Of a stretch of DNA of 64,000 nucleotides, positions 8,701 to 18,151 are shown in pieces (within the stretch, counting starts at the first letter, position 1; each line of letters starts with the position of its first letter). Below the pieces are notes generated by a model. That model had not been told where the DNA came from, ran no database searches, and saw only the letters and a program-made list of their open reading frames with translations. Position numbers and translations under genes: made by a program. The stretch is from JAHDCJ01 sp039028895 (GTDB lineage Bacteria; Bacteroidota; Bacteroidia; Chitinophagales; Saprospiraceae). The stretch covers positions 14,947 to 78,946 of the forward strand of contig JBCCHF010000032.1 in NCBI GenBank assembly GCA_039028895.1. The letters are read 5' to 3'.

Positions 8701-11700
8701 GTAATGGTATCTGAGTTAGGACAGTTGTTTGAATCCACTATGCCGTAAATGGCTTCATAGCTACCAACACCACCTGCTGAATCCGGGTCAAATTGATCGC
8801 CGCTAATGCCGGCACCGACCCAAATTCCACCAGAAGGGTCTGTTTCCGGTAAAGTAACCAACCCTGGAGTATCACAGAATGTGGTATCGTTGACATCAAT
8901 TTCCGTTAACGGAATAACGACAAGACTATCCACATTCGAACACATTGTCAATGAGTCGATAAAAGTAAAATAGTAAGTCCCCGGAGTCGTCATGGCAGGG
9001 TAAAATGCACTACCATTTCCCCCGTTACCGGAAATATTCCAGATACCAGGATTTGAATTAATATCCACATATTGGATTGGGTCTGCATTATTGCATTGAT
9101 CCGGTGGCATTATCAATTCCGGTAACGGAAACACTTCTATTAATTTTGAATCATCACCCTGGCAAAAACCTGATCCGACGGTGTACGTTACCTGGTGAAT
9201 ACCTGGTCCTGCCAACTGGGGGTTGAATAAACCCGAGGTATCGATCCCGCTTCCCGACCACGTTCCACTCGAAGTGAAAGTGAAAGGTGCAAAAGGCGCA
9301 TCGCTGATACAAACTGCCTCGTCAGGACCGACATCTACGGGAATTGTTGAGGTTACCGTAATGGTAATGCTATCGGCATTCTCGCAGAAGGTAAACCCGT
9401 CAATGACATTGTAGTAGAGAACATACACCCCCGGTCCGCCAGCTGTTTCGGCATTGAAGGTTGCATTGACGCTGTTTACACCCGGTCCTGACCAGGATCC
9501 ACCTTGGGGAGTGGCCTGTGGCAGAGGCGTTTCTAAATTATTGATGCAAAATGAAGTATCGTTTCCTGCTTCTACCATAGGAATTGGAAGCACCTCAAGA
9601 AAAGCAGATATTGAGCAGTTCGTAAGAGAGTCAGTAAAAATAAATTCATGTAAGCCGACGCCAGCCAAATTCGGGTTAAAAAAACTTCCATTTAGACCCT
9701 GACTTAAAGTGGTCCAACTTCCAGGAGAAGATGTCCCTACATTAAGATCGATCTCTGGCTCATTCACACAAAGCTGAGGATCTGAAAAAGTTACTGCTGG
9801 TGCTGGTACTACGGTAATGTCCTTCGAATCTGTCGTAAGACAAATGCCAACCCCTTGGGTGAGCAGGATCGTATAGGTTCCAGGACCAACCAACGACGGA
9901 TCGAACAAACCGATACTGTCAATTCCGGGGCCGGACCAATCGCCACCACTGGTATTCGAAGACGGCAAAAACGGGGCGTTATTAGAACAAATAGATTCCG
10001 GGTCACCGGCATCCGCGGGTATATTGGAAGTAACGGTGACCTGGACATTATCGGCTGCAAAGCATTGGGTAAGGGGGTCGGTGTAAAAATAACTGAGCGT
10101 ATAGGTGCCTACTCCACCAGCAGTTTGTGGATTGAACGTGCCATTAGCCGTATCCACCCCCTGCCCTGACCACGTCCCACCCGCCGGAGTACCATCAGCC
10201 AGCGGAATTTCTGTATCATTGTCACAATATGAAATAGTCGGCCCTGCATCAACGATTGGAGGCCCCACTACTTCCACCAATGCATCATTCAGGCAATTGG
10301 TAGAACTATCTGTAAAGATAACCTGGTGCACACCAATTCCAGCCAGACCAGGAGAAAAATTAGAACCATTCAGCCCATTGCTACTGGAGACCCAAAAACC
10401 GGGAACCGAAACGCCATCATTGAGATTAATGCTGGGATCATCGATGCATAACAGGTTGTCGGGCAAGTTGATCACTGGAAAATCATTCACTTCTATATCT
10501 AGCGAGTCTTGTACAAAACAGGCACCGAAACCGAAGGTATAAACTACGGTATGAGTACCAATACCAGCTGAATCGGGCTCAAAGACCCCCGTTAATGAAT
10601 CGATGCCCGGCCCGGCCCACATCCCACCAGAAGGATTAGCTGAAATCGTGGTCGGATTTGCCCCAATGCAGGTATTAAAATCGGACTGCAAAGTTAGTCC
10701 ACCTGGCGAATTGACCACAAAAGTACCAGTCGTCGTAGCGCTACCACAAGCATTGGTTACCGTTACCGAAATATTGTAAGATCCCGGAGAGTCGTAAAAG
10801 ACCCCTGTAGGATACTGGTCATTAGATGTAGGAAGCGATGATCCGGGAAAGCTCCATTCGTAGAGGGTTATTGGACTGCCATTATCCACAAAGCTTACCA
10901 TACTTGCGTCAAAGTCAAGAGTGCCTGTTTCACAAGCCGACGTAAAAGGCTGTAAGACTACTTCGGGCACATCGAGAAATACGACCGTAGTGTCCCAGGT
11001 ATCAACACCACAAAAATTACTTACTGCAAGGCTGATATCGTAGCTCCCTGGTTCAGTAAACTGGATTTCCGGATTCAGCGAGTCCGCGTAGATCGAATCA
11101 ACGAACATCCAGCCATCAGTAGGAGAAACCGTCCAGTTATAACCTACTTCGTGGCCAGTGGACGTATTATCAAAAGTCAATAGACCAGGAATGCAGTTAT
11201 CTGTGGAGGAGGAAATATCAACAATCGCTGCTTCTGCTCCGGGAGGTTCAAATATTTCAAAATCAATAACTGCTGTATCTGGCGGACAGGCATCAGATTG
11301 AATGATCAGCTCAATAGTATAAACACCAACAGAATCGAAAACAACACCTATCACCTCTGAATTGAATAGTGAGCCACTTACTAATGTCCAGCCTCCAGCG
11401 GGCGTGATGGTCCAGAAAGTAGGCGCAGTTCCTGAGCAGTCGCCATTCATGACTTCATTAATATTGCCAGAAGTTGAGGAAATCGTAATCTCTTCTCCCG
11501 GGCAGGAATTAGCTGAAATATCAAAATCCGCTATTGGCGGCGAACTCAGTTCAATTGGCTCAATGATCGCTGAGGTGGAAGCACAGGGATTGGTCGCCTG
11601 TATCCTTACATCAAAAGCATTGTTGTAAAGTCCTGAAGTTGTGGTTACCCCACATGAAGTTTCCAGGAAATCGAAAGTGAAATTGGATGGTGGCGGATGC

Positions 11701-12494
11701 GCATAAGTTTCTACCAGTTCTCCATTCACAAACATTTCGTAGGTGGTCCCTTCTGAATTTAACGAAGCATTCGTTATTGGAAAATCAATAGTTGCTGGCA
11801 CGCATAGTCCTACCGTATTGCCATTCGTATTCAAACCAACTGCTGGATTTGATCCATAGTAAAAGGTATAAACTGCGGTTGAAACATTACAGGTCATCGA
11901 GCCATTGCCAACCACTTCGACCGAAATATCATAAAATCCGAAGGCTGTATAAACATGAGAAATGGGCGTATTCGGACTGAACGTTGAGTTATCAAACACT
12001 TCCGGTGCGGAACCATCGCCCCAATCTATCGTATACAGCACATTATCCAAAAAGGTAAGTGAAGCATTAAAGACTTCTAGTGTAGCATCTTGCTGTACAT
12101 TCGAACAAATAACAAAATCACCACCAATATCACCAATTGACGCATCTGGTGCAGACTCAACTACGATAGTTTGGGTCGCACAAGCTACACTGTCTGCATA
12201 TAGTGTAACCATATAACTCGCTCCAGCTATTGAACCAGGAAAGGCATAGGTTATCGTATCTCCTTCTGCGTCAAACTCACCGCCATCAAAATCCCATTGA
12301 TATAAGACCGAATCAATTGCACCCAAAACAGTGAAATCTACCGGAACCTGACCACAAGGATTATTATCTGAAACCGTAAAATAGCATTGAGCAGAAACCA
12401 ATGCCATTGGTCCGAAAAATGTAAGTACAATTAATGTATATAGTCTTCTCAAATCTTTCGCGTTCAATAATTTGGACTTAATCAATGTCCGCAT
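5712..12494 (-). CDS. Giant PKD/Ig-like repeat surface protein with type B T9SS sorting domain
   Basis: This is a 2260-residue secreted protein. A Sec signal peptide (hydrophobic LIVLTFFGPMALVSAQC) opens it. Residues to about 600 hold PKD-like modules. Residues about 620-1380 hold eleven Ig-like modules with a (G/P)GxW(S/T)GxGID-type core and AGxGTHxxxY strands. Residues about 1455-2115 hold at least nine PKD domains marked by W(D/H/E)FG(D/N)G. From about 2156 to the end is a CHU_C/gliding-type C-terminal domain (FIPNAFSPE, then YSTYGKLLW, WDGTYNGK, YVWK), the type B T9SS export signal. It is exported through the T9SS and likely acts as an adhesin or gliding-type surface filament. A PorP/SprF-like gene lies 33 bp upstream, which matches the SprF-SprB pairing. 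Base composition is richer in G/C than its neighbours. Confidence 0.95.
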   Translation of the reverse strand: MRTLIKSKLLNAKDLRRLYTLIVLTFFGPMALVSAQCYFTVSDNNPCGQVPVDFTVLGAIDSVLYQWDFDGGEFDAEGDTITYAFPGSIAGASYMVTLYADSVACATQTIVVESAPDASIGDIGGDFVICSNVQQDATLEVFNASLTFLDNVLYTIDWGDGSAPEVFDNSTFSPNTPISHVYTAFGFYDISVEVVGNGSMTCNVSTAVYTFYYGSNPAVGLNTNGNTVGLCVPATIDFPITNASLNSEGTTYEMFVNGELVETYAHPPPSNFTFDFLETSCGVTTTSGLYNNAFDVRIQATNPCASTSAIIEPIELSSPPIADFDISANSCPGEEITISSTSGNINEVMNGDCSGTAPTFWTITPAGGWTLVSGSLFNSEVIGVVFDSVGVYTIELIIQSDACPPDTAVIDFEIFEPPGAEAAIVDISSSTDNCIPGLLTFDNTSTGHEVGYNWTVSPTDGWMFVDSIYADSLNPEIQFTEPGSYDISLAVSNFCGVDTWDTTVVFLDVPEVVLQPFTSACETGTLDFDASMVSFVDNGSPITLYEWSFPGSSLPTSNDQYPTGVFYDSPGSYNISVTVTNACGSATTTGTFVVNSPGGLTLQSDFNTCIGANPTTISANPSGGMWAGPGIDSLTGVFEPDSAGIGTHTVVYTFGFGACFVQDSLDIEVNDFPVINLPDNLLCIDDPSINLNDGVSVPGFWVSSSNGLNGSNFSPGLAGIGVHQVIFTDSSTNCLNDALVEVVGPPIVDAGPTISYCDNDTEIPLADGTPAGGTWSGQGVDTANGTFNPQTAGGVGTYTLSYFYTDPLTQCFAADNVQVTVTSNIPADAGDPESICSNNAPFLPSSNTSGGDWSGPGIDSIGLFDPSLVGPGTYTILLTQGVGICLTTDSKDITVVPAPAVTFSDPQLCVNEPEIDLNVGTSSPGSWTTLSQGLNGSFFNPNLAGVGLHEFIFTDSLTNCSISAFLEVLPIPMVEAGNDTSFCINNLETPLPQATPQGGSWSGPGVNSVNATFNAETAGGPGVYVLYYNVIDGFTFCENADSITITVTSTIPVDVGPDEAVCISDAPFAPFTFTSSGTWSGSGIDTSGLFNPQLAGPGIHQVTYTVGSGFCQGDDSKLIEVFPLPELIMPPDQCNNADPIQYVDINSNPGIWNISGNGGNGSAFYPAMTTPGTYYFTFIDSLTMCSNVDSLVVIPLTEIDVNDTTFCDTPGLVTLPETDPSGGIWVGAGISGDQFDPDSAGGVGSYEAIYGIVDSNNCPNSDTITINIIPLPQIDAGPVDTFCIDQGPVSLTGYIPVAGGEWSGSGIVDSTGIFDPAVAGGGTHTLSFVTGLGNCQVSDFKTVFVVDLSFVNAGPDLEACVTDTTFNLPLGSPSGGWWTGPGIVDPLTGAFDPGSAGVGDHYLVYFWTESFSQCVGTDTLEMVVHPLPIPVFDGPGIICVGDTAFFNNSSVDSTSVFWEFGDGGTSTAVQGVHIYSAPGIYTISLTVENAYGCIDSALQSIFVTEPPVADFVLDTTEGCFTTPITYTNLSSGYQPSYFWDLGNGETFDGQTPPPGIYQDGINDTTYVVTLEVTNLCGTTSHLDTVLIHTQPVIEFSPNIDDGCSPLTVEFAHLSTGTATDFYWDFGNGQTSTDSLPGPVTYESDTTAIFTTTLIISNVCAADTATHDFTVYPPAVEAFFFADTTSGCPPLTVNFANFSAFENSVVWDFGDGTGSTEENPTHVFTESGQYIVTQYATNNCGTDSMLIPINILPPPVPGFTANASVCQGNEITFTNTTMGLVNSVWDFGDGISEIAQNPVHIYENPGVYTVTLTVTGIASGCSATVSQEIEVLDNPLAQFDISGMEGCAPLIVQFSNQSVNGTFHTWDFGDNNTSVEEHPEHTYIEPGTYTVTLVTSDINGCFHDTSLADIVVFPVPDSEFDFGTNDLCGLPVTFDFTNLSTDAEGYDWHFGNGTSSTLINPSATYDEEGDYTVTLISSNQFGCVDTSQQVLRTFEQPLADFDIGDHVGCAPLEVNFENLSVYADAAYWDFGDGNFSNELNPTHTYTEPGIYHVELIAFYQGVCADTIRVFNVVEVQPTPIAQFDYTEESGGILQFVDLSENAVSWFWDFGDGETSTEQSPQHRYFQNGTHVVTLIVEGFNGCPDTAQVTIEPQLIYGLFIPNAFSPEIGAGDVRLFKPKGVGLTEYRIDVYSTYGKLLWSSTALDGGQPAEAWDGTYNGKLLPQDVYVWKAYGVFEDGSNWRGTPDVDGNLHRVGSVTLLR

Positions 12495-12527
12495 TTTATT
12501 TGGTCACTATTTTAACAATAGTGGCAA

Positions 12528-13649
12528 TCAGAAAAAATTCTTACAGTCAAGAAATCTGTTTTGGCGTCCTTTACCTTTCGTTCCGGTTCCACATGGATAA
12601 ACTGAAGTAAAATGCATCCTTAAGGTAAATTCATGTGTCCCTCCGCCAGGTGGTCCTAGGCCTGTCAGGTTGGCATCATAACTATATCCGAAATTGAGTC
12701 TCAAACTTTTGCTCATAAAGACCTCCCCACCAAAGCTTAGGATAAGTTCACTGGTATTTTCCGCATCAGGTATGGGAAAACGGTTTTGATAAAACACACC
12801 GGTGTAAAGACCTTGATACATCACAAAAAAGCCATAGGTGAATACCTCAATGCCACTTTGGAGATCAAACTTAAAATTAGGCGACCATGATAACGAGGAG
12901 GTCGTTTTGCCTTCGAATACCTTAATCGGAATGATCGACCCAGCATGGATGGTTAACCTTGCCGGAATGGCAGATTCGATTCCCTGGAGAGATTCGTCGG
13001 TGGCTTTCCCACCAAAAAGACTGGGTAGATGATGAATACTGATGCCTACACTATTCCGGGTCGCAACTGTTTGTCGCTTTTGCTGGCCCTTTTTTTTCTT
13101 GCCTTTAATCTTGATATCAAAACGATACAAAACGCCAAAGTCTGCATCGAACCACGATTGTGAATCGGTAATGGGTACAGCGGAAGTGGGGTTCAGGGCG
13201 CCGGTTTCAGGATCGAAAGGTCCAAAAACAGGGTCGATTTGATCGCTAAAGATCAAGCGACTCCAGTCTATTGACTTTTCAACCCACCGGCTCCCCAAAC
13301 CTATGTGGATGTTGCTTTGGTCTGTTCCAATCGTATAAGCATACGTGAAACCGACTGACTGTGTCTTGAGGGAAGCTTCCCCCTCAAGGTCTTGAAAAAA
13401 GGTTAAACCAAATCCACTGCTAAGGCAGGGATACTGGATTTCACCGGAAAGGTAATACGTCTGGAATCCGCCGGGTACGCGGGTCCATTGGTTTCTGATG
13501 CTGCTCGTAAATGCCAGGCCGCCGTCTACCCCGGTAAATGCCGGATTCAAATAAATCCGGTTAGCATAAAACTGGGAGAAAGAAGGGTCTTGGGCATTAG
13601 CATCAACAACAGCAAAAGACAATACCATCAGAAGAAGGACTGTCCTCAT
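12528..13649 (-). CDS. PorP/SprF family type IX secretion outer-membrane protein
   Basis: The product is 373 residues with a signal peptide (MRTVLLLMVLSFAVVDANAQ). It then has the family's opening, DPSFSQFYANRIYLNPAFTG, followed by alternating amphipathic strands with aromatic belts typical of a beta-barrel. PorP/SprF proteins sit in the outer membrane and help export or attach T9SS cargo, especially type B CTD proteins. The gene immediately precedes the giant PKD protein with a 33-bp gap, so the two are almost certainly co-transcribed and this is probably its dedicated partner. A Lys-rich insert (KIKGKKKKGQQKRQ, near residue 180) lies in what is probably a loop. The C-terminus is Lys/Arg-rich with a single Cys. 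Confidence 0.93.
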   Translation of the reverse strand: MRTVLLLMVLSFAVVDANAQDPSFSQFYANRIYLNPAFTGVDGGLAFTSSIRNQWTRVPGGFQTYYLSGEIQYPCLSSGFGLTFFQDLEGEASLKTQSVGFTYAYTIGTDQSNIHIGLGSRWVEKSIDWSRLIFSDQIDPVFGPFDPETGALNPTSAVPITDSQSWFDADFGVLYRFDIKIKGKKKKGQQKRQTVATRNSVGISIHHLPSLFGGKATDESLQGIESAIPARLTIHAGSIIPIKVFEGKTTSSLSWSPNFKFDLQSGIEVFTYGFFVMYQGLYTGVFYQNRFPIPDAENTSELILSFGGEVFMSKSLRLNFGYSYDANLTGLGPPGGGTHEFTLRMHFTSVYPCGTGTKGKGRQNRFLDCKNFF

Positions 13650-13822
13650 AATAGTTTGGGTTAGAGGCCAATCGAAACCAAATATTGGTTTTGATTTTTT
13701 TCCTGATTAAAAAGTTTGGGTATTAAATCTGTTGTCTACTATGACAATACATAGTAAGGATAAGGAAAATTAGGCTTTGGAGACTTTGAAAAAAGAAAAT
13801 TTCTTACGGCCTCAAAAAGGAA

Positions 13823-15367
13823 TTATTTATTACTCTCAAATTTTATCCTGATCATTTCCTCAACGGTTTTCCGCTCTATGCTGGCTTCGAGCCACGAAAT
13901 AAGATCAAGATACAGGAAGGCCCTAGCTTCAAAAGGATTATTTGAAATCTCAATTAATTGTTGCTTAAGCGCTTCAAATGCTGGCTTTACCTGATCGGGT
14001 AGAAGGCCAAGTGCTTTCCGCAAAAACTTTAGAACTGCTTGATGTACAAGGCTAAGATCCTGGTGTTTAAGCAAAAAGCGGTATACTGATTTGATCAAAT
14101 GTTCCAATAGGTCGTAATGCCCTAGTTCAAAATGGGCAATCAGGTGAAGCATTCTTGAATAACACTGGATATCTGCCCTGAGGTTGCCGATTCTCAGTTG
14201 GATTACTCGATTAAGGTATTCGATTGCGGAGGCATATTGACCAGCCCCAAAATATAAACATGCAATCTTATAGAAAAACACCAGTGAACGGTGTAAATCG
14301 AGATTAATTCTAAACTTTTCCAGCCCTTCTGCTATTTCAGGAACCAATTCAAGGCCTTTTGAGAAAGTGCCTTCCATAAAATGCTGGTTGATCCGAGCCA
14401 TATAAATGTAGAGAAAAGCCCGAATATGGGTATTAGTGGAATACTTCTCTTCGTTGGTATAGTAAAACGACTGGAGTTTATCCAATTGTTCTTTAAACCG
14501 TTCATTGTTATTGATCAGGAACAAAGCGTTCAGGACATTGTGCAAGCCCTTCATATACATGACCGGATGCTTTTCACGTATCTCAGGGTTTTGATCAAAA
14601 AGAGCAACCCACTTTGAGGCATTTCGGTAATAAGCGACCCAATCTTGCTTAATATAATTATACCAGGTATGAGCGGTTTCCCAATGAAAACGTTCAAAAA
14701 AACTTAAAGAAGCCTGATCGACTTTGGGAAGTTTGGATTTGAAGAAGATTTCCAGCGCCTGGCCCTCCTCTTCGTTCCTGATATGACCCAAATCAAGATA
14801 CCTGCCATACATTCTAAGTGAAAGACTGCTCAGCGAACTTGACCCTTTGATATTATGCATCAGGCGGTCCGATTCTTCAGATAACAAATCAGCTCTGCCT
14901 TCAATAGATCGCGTAATATGCCTGGATTCAATCAATTTTTCGAATTCTACAATTTCGAGATGCAGGATGTCGAGATGTTGTTTCCTGGCAACCTCCTTGA
15001 TCTTGGCCAGAATCTTCAGACTTTGAAGGTATAATCCCTTCTTATACAGAATTCGCGCATAATCAAGGTGCTCTCTAATTTCAACATCTACCAACTTATT
15101 TTTGTGAAGTAGCCTTAAACTCACCAATAATTGTTTGTACAAATGTGCCTTCAGGTTAGAAAGCTGCTGGCGCTTAATCGATGTGATTTTTTTCAGGATG
15201 TGTTCCTCGTCGTAGCTACTCGATTTATCCAGCACATCGAACAACATCTGGAATTTGGTATCCTGACCGCCCTGATTTCTATTAACATAAAGTTTAAAAT
15301 GCCGTTTTTCCGACTTCGACATGGTCTTGATCAGGGTGAACAAATGATCTGTCTGTTGGCTGGGCAT
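13823..15367 (-). CDS. Helical-repeat (TPR-like) protein, paralog B
   Basis: The 514-residue protein is all-helical with no signal peptide or catalytic motif, and is paralogous to the protein at 4161-5627. Shared landmarks are SKSEK near residue 16, LKAHLYKQLLVSLR near 75-88, and ADIQCYSRMLHLIAHFELGHYD near 410. Paralog A has TDIYEFARVLELIVHYELGHHE at the last of these positions. It is the first gene of a (-) series that runs into the PorP-like and PKD genes, with a 173-bp gap before PorP. The gene diverges from leuA, and the 167-bp intergenic region must hold both promoters. Function is unknown; co-occurrence with a T9SS surface module is the only clue. Confidence 0.85.
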   Translation of the reverse strand: MPSQQTDHLFTLIKTMSKSEKRHFKLYVNRNQGGQDTKFQMLFDVLDKSSSYDEEHILKKITSIKRQQLSNLKAHLYKQLLVSLRLLHKNKLVDVEIREHLDYARILYKKGLYLQSLKILAKIKEVARKQHLDILHLEIVEFEKLIESRHITRSIEGRADLLSEESDRLMHNIKGSSSLSSLSLRMYGRYLDLGHIRNEEEGQALEIFFKSKLPKVDQASLSFFERFHWETAHTWYNYIKQDWVAYYRNASKWVALFDQNPEIREKHPVMYMKGLHNVLNALFLINNNERFKEQLDKLQSFYYTNEEKYSTNTHIRAFLYIYMARINQHFMEGTFSKGLELVPEIAEGLEKFRINLDLHRSLVFFYKIACLYFGAGQYASAIEYLNRVIQLRIGNLRADIQCYSRMLHLIAHFELGHYDLLEHLIKSVYRFLLKHQDLSLVHQAVLKFLRKALGLLPDQVKPAFEALKQQLIEISNNPFEARAFLYLDLISWLEASIERKTVEEMIRIKFESNK

Positions 15368-15480
15368 TGTAAAAATATATTAATTAATAGACTGTATTAC
15401 AAATACTTACAAAAAAACAACTTGATTTAAAAATCGTAGTGCTCTCCGAATTTGTGTTAAGATTAGAGATAACGAATTTA

Positions 15481-15488
15481 TAGATTTG
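15481..15488 (+). promoter_or_regulatory. Putative leuA promoter, -7 element
   Basis: TAGATTTG fits the Bacteroidota -7 consensus TAnnTTTG and lies 46 bp before the leuA ATG. The only clean TTTG upstream (15451-15454) is 26 bp away, longer than the usual 19-21, so the -33 element is weak. I find no Leu-rich leader peptide or terminator between it and leuA. Confidence 0.42.
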
Positions 15489-15534
15489 ATTCTAATAATA
15501 AACCCTTACCCGAACTAAAATCCAAAAAAATCTC

Positions 15535-16701
15535 ATGAATCAAGATCGTGTCTTAATCTTCGATACCACGCTCAGGGATGGCGAACAAGTGCCTGGATGT
15601 AAACTTAATAAAACTGAAAAACTTGAGATCGCAAAAGCACTTGAGTCACTGGGTGTCGATGTCATTGAAGCAGGTTTCCCTATTTCCAGCCCCGGCGATT
15701 TTGAATCGGTACAGGCCATTTCCAAAATTGTCAAAAATGCTACAGTTTGCGCACTTTCCCGTGCTTTGGAAAAAGATATTGACGTAGCAGCCTCGGCAGT
15801 AGCTTTTGCCAGGAGGCCCAGGATACACACAGGGATCGGTACCTCAGACATTCATATTAAACATAAGTTCCAGTCTACCAGGGAAGAAATTATCGAAAGA
15901 GCCGTTGCAGCAGTTAAGTATGCCAAGAAATTTGTCGAAGATGTGGAGTTTTATGCAGAAGATGCAGGAAGAACTGATAAAGAATTTCTGGCCAGAGTAG
16001 CAGAGGCTGTCATTGTAGCAGGCGCAACTACGATAAACATTCCTGATACAACCGGCTACTGCCTGCCTGACCAATATGGCGAAAAATTTGCCTACCTGAT
16101 GGACAATGTAAAAGGCATTCACAAAGTAGTGCTATCGGCTCATTGTCATAATGATTTGGGCATGGCTACCGCCAATTCAATCCAGGCTGTAAGATGTGGC
16201 GCCCGCCAAGTGGAATGCACCATAAATGGCATCGGTGAAAGAGCCGGAAATACTTCTCTTGAAGAAATTGTGATGGTTCTGCGCCAACACCATGAACTAG
16301 CTTGCGACACCAATATCAACACCCAACAACTTTATAGGATGAGTCGAATGGTTTCAGAAAAAATGGGAATGCCGGTGCAGCCAAATAAAGCAATCGTTGG
16401 TGCCAATGCATTCTCACATTCTTCAGGCATCCACCAGGATGGGGTATTGAAAGAAAGAATCAACTATGAAATTATGGATCCTGCTGATGTAGGCGTTTCA
16501 ATGTCTAAGATCGTGCTGACGGCAAGGAGTGGGAAAGCAGCTTTGAAATACCATTTGAAAAGATTGGGGTTTGACATAAAAGCACTCAACATCGAAACCA
16601 TTTATAAGAATTTTATTTCCCTGGCTGATACCAAAAAAGAAGTGGTTGAAAGTGACTTGATCAGCATGATGCGGCGCGTTCGAGGTGCTATTTCATCTTA
16701 G
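15535..16701 (+). CDS. leuA: 2-isopropylmalate synthase, short form
   Basis: This enzyme condenses 2-oxoisovalerate with acetyl-CoA in the first committed step of leucine synthesis. The HMGL-like TIM barrel is complete: [12 protein letters not shown] at the N-terminus, [12 protein letters not shown] (metal-binding His) and the [14 protein letters not shown] motif. The protein is only 388 residues, ending just after the accessory linker domain. Full-length LeuA of about 500 residues has a further C-terminal domain that binds leucine for feedback inhibition, and that domain is missing here. Short forms are known in Bacteroidota. It starts a leuA-leuC-leuD-leuB operon. A related enzyme such as homocitrate or citramalate synthase is possible in principle, but the leu context decides. 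Confidence 0.95.
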   Translation: MNQDRVLIFDTTLRDGEQVPGCKLNKTEKLEIAKALESLGVDVIEAGFPISSPGDFESVQAISKIVKNATVCALSRALEKDIDVAASAVAFARRPRIHTGIGTSDIHIKHKFQSTREEIIERAVAAVKYAKKFVEDVEFYAEDAGRTDKEFLARVAEAVIVAGATTINIPDTTGYCLPDQYGEKFAYLMDNVKGIHKVVLSAHCHNDLGMATANSIQAVRCGARQVECTINGIGERAGNTSLEEIVMVLRQHHELACDTNINTQQLYRMSRMVSEKMGMPVQPNKAIVGANAFSHSSGIHQDGVLKERINYEIMDPADVGVSMSKIVLTARSGKAALKYHLKRLGFDIKALNIETIYKNFISLADTKKEVVESDLISMMRRVRGAISS

Positions 16702-16739
16702 GTATCTATTCATTTCCTGTGTTTTTTATTCACTGATCT

Positions 16740-18143
16740 ATGGCAAAAACACTTTTTGAAAAAATTTGGGAAAAACACATCGTTAAATCACTGAGCGATG
16801 GTCCGGAAGTCCTCTACATTGACCGTCATTTCATCCATGAAGTGACAAGCCCGCAAGCATTTGCAGGACTCGAAAAAAGAGGTTTGAAAGTATTCAGACC
16901 AGAGCAAGTAGTGGCGACGGCTGATCACAATGTCCCTACAACCAACCAACATCTGCCCATCTCCGACCAGCTTTCCAGAATGCAGGTTGACACCCTCACA
17001 GAAAATTGTAAGCAACATAATATTGATCTCTACGGACTGGGGCATCCTTTCCAGGGAATTGTACATGTAATTGGTCCGGAACTAGGTATCACGCAACCAG
17101 GCATGACCATTGTTTGTGGAGATAGCCATACCAGCACGCACGGTGCATTTGGCAGCATAGCTTTTGGCATCGGGACATCTGAGGTACAAATGGTATTAGC
17201 CTCACAATGTCTGCTCCAGGTAAAGCCAAAACTTATGCGGATCAATGTTGAAGGAGAACTGAAAGCAGGCGTCTTGTCAAAGGATATCATTCTCTATATC
17301 ATTTCAAAAATATCGACTTCAGGAGCTACTGGCTATTTTGTCGAATATGCGGGTTCCGCAATCCGAAATTTGTCGATGGAAGCCCGAATGACCATTTGCA
17401 ATATGAGCATTGAGATGGGGGCGCGAGGCGGCATGATTGCTCCAGACGAAACTACCTTCAACTATATTGAAGGCCGTTTACATTCCCCGAAAGGGAAAGT
17501 ATTTGAAGGACAAAAAGAAATGTGGCGATCATTGGCCACCGATGAAAATGCTGTTTTTGATAAAGAGTTCACCTTTGATGCTACCGATATAGAACCCATG
17601 ATCACTTACGGCACTAACCCGGGTATGGGCATTAAAGTAACCGGACAGATCCCCGATCTCTCGGATTTCAATAGTGATAGTGAAAAGCGCTCTTTCCGGA
17701 ATGCGCTTCAGTATATGGGGCTGCAGCCTGGGAAGGCGATTAAAGGTCAACAGGTAGATTATGTTTTTATTGGTAGTTGTACCAACTCCAGGATAGAAGA
17801 TTTGAGGTTGGTGGCCAGCATAGTAGCAGGCCGGAAAAAAGCTGAATCCGTTAAAGTGTTTATCGTCCCCGGTTCAAAGCAAGTTGAACAACAGGCTATT
17901 GCCGAAGGACTTGATGTCATATTCCGTGAAGCGGGTTTCGAGCTCCGCCAACCAGGATGTTCGGCTTGTCTGGCCATGAACGACGACAAGATACCAGCCG
18001 GAAAGTTTTGCGTCTCTACGTCTAACAGAAATTTTGAAGGCAGACAAGGAGCAGGCGCGCGCACGATGTTGGCCAGTCCGCTTACTGCGGCAGCCGCTGC
18101 CCTTTCAGGTTGTGTTACTGATGTCCGTAAGCTCCTAAATTGA
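16740..18143 (+). CDS. leuC: 3-isopropylmalate dehydratase large subunit
   Basis: The 467-residue subunit works with LeuD to isomerise 2- to 3-isopropylmalate. Aconitase-family landmarks are present: an N-terminal [37 protein letters not shown] (first [4Fe-4S] Cys) and [12 protein letters not shown] (the other two Cys). Length is normal for bacterial LeuC. It follows leuA by 38 bp, and its stop codon overlaps a possible TTG start of leuD. Confidence 0.97.
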   Translation: MAKTLFEKIWEKHIVKSLSDGPEVLYIDRHFIHEVTSPQAFAGLEKRGLKVFRPEQVVATADHNVPTTNQHLPISDQLSRMQVDTLTENCKQHNIDLYGLGHPFQGIVHVIGPELGITQPGMTIVCGDSHTSTHGAFGSIAFGIGTSEVQMVLASQCLLQVKPKLMRINVEGELKAGVLSKDIILYIISKISTSGATGYFVEYAGSAIRNLSMEARMTICNMSIEMGARGGMIAPDETTFNYIEGRLHSPKGKVFEGQKEMWRSLATDENAVFDKEFTFDATDIEPMITYGTNPGMGIKVTGQIPDLSDFNSDSEKRSFRNALQYMGLQPGKAIKGQQVDYVFIGSCTNSRIEDLRLVASIVAGRKKAESVKVFIVPGSKQVEQQAIAEGLDVIFREAGFELRQPGCSACLAMNDDKIPAGKFCVSTSNRNFEGRQGAGARTMLASPLTAAAAALSGCVTDVRKLLN

Positions 18144-18151
18144 ACAAACTC

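Noticed and set aside
15368..15534. Searched for a Leu-rich leader peptide or attenuator before leuA
   Set aside because: No short ORF with Leu codons and no terminator hairpin found; only a promoter-like element is present.
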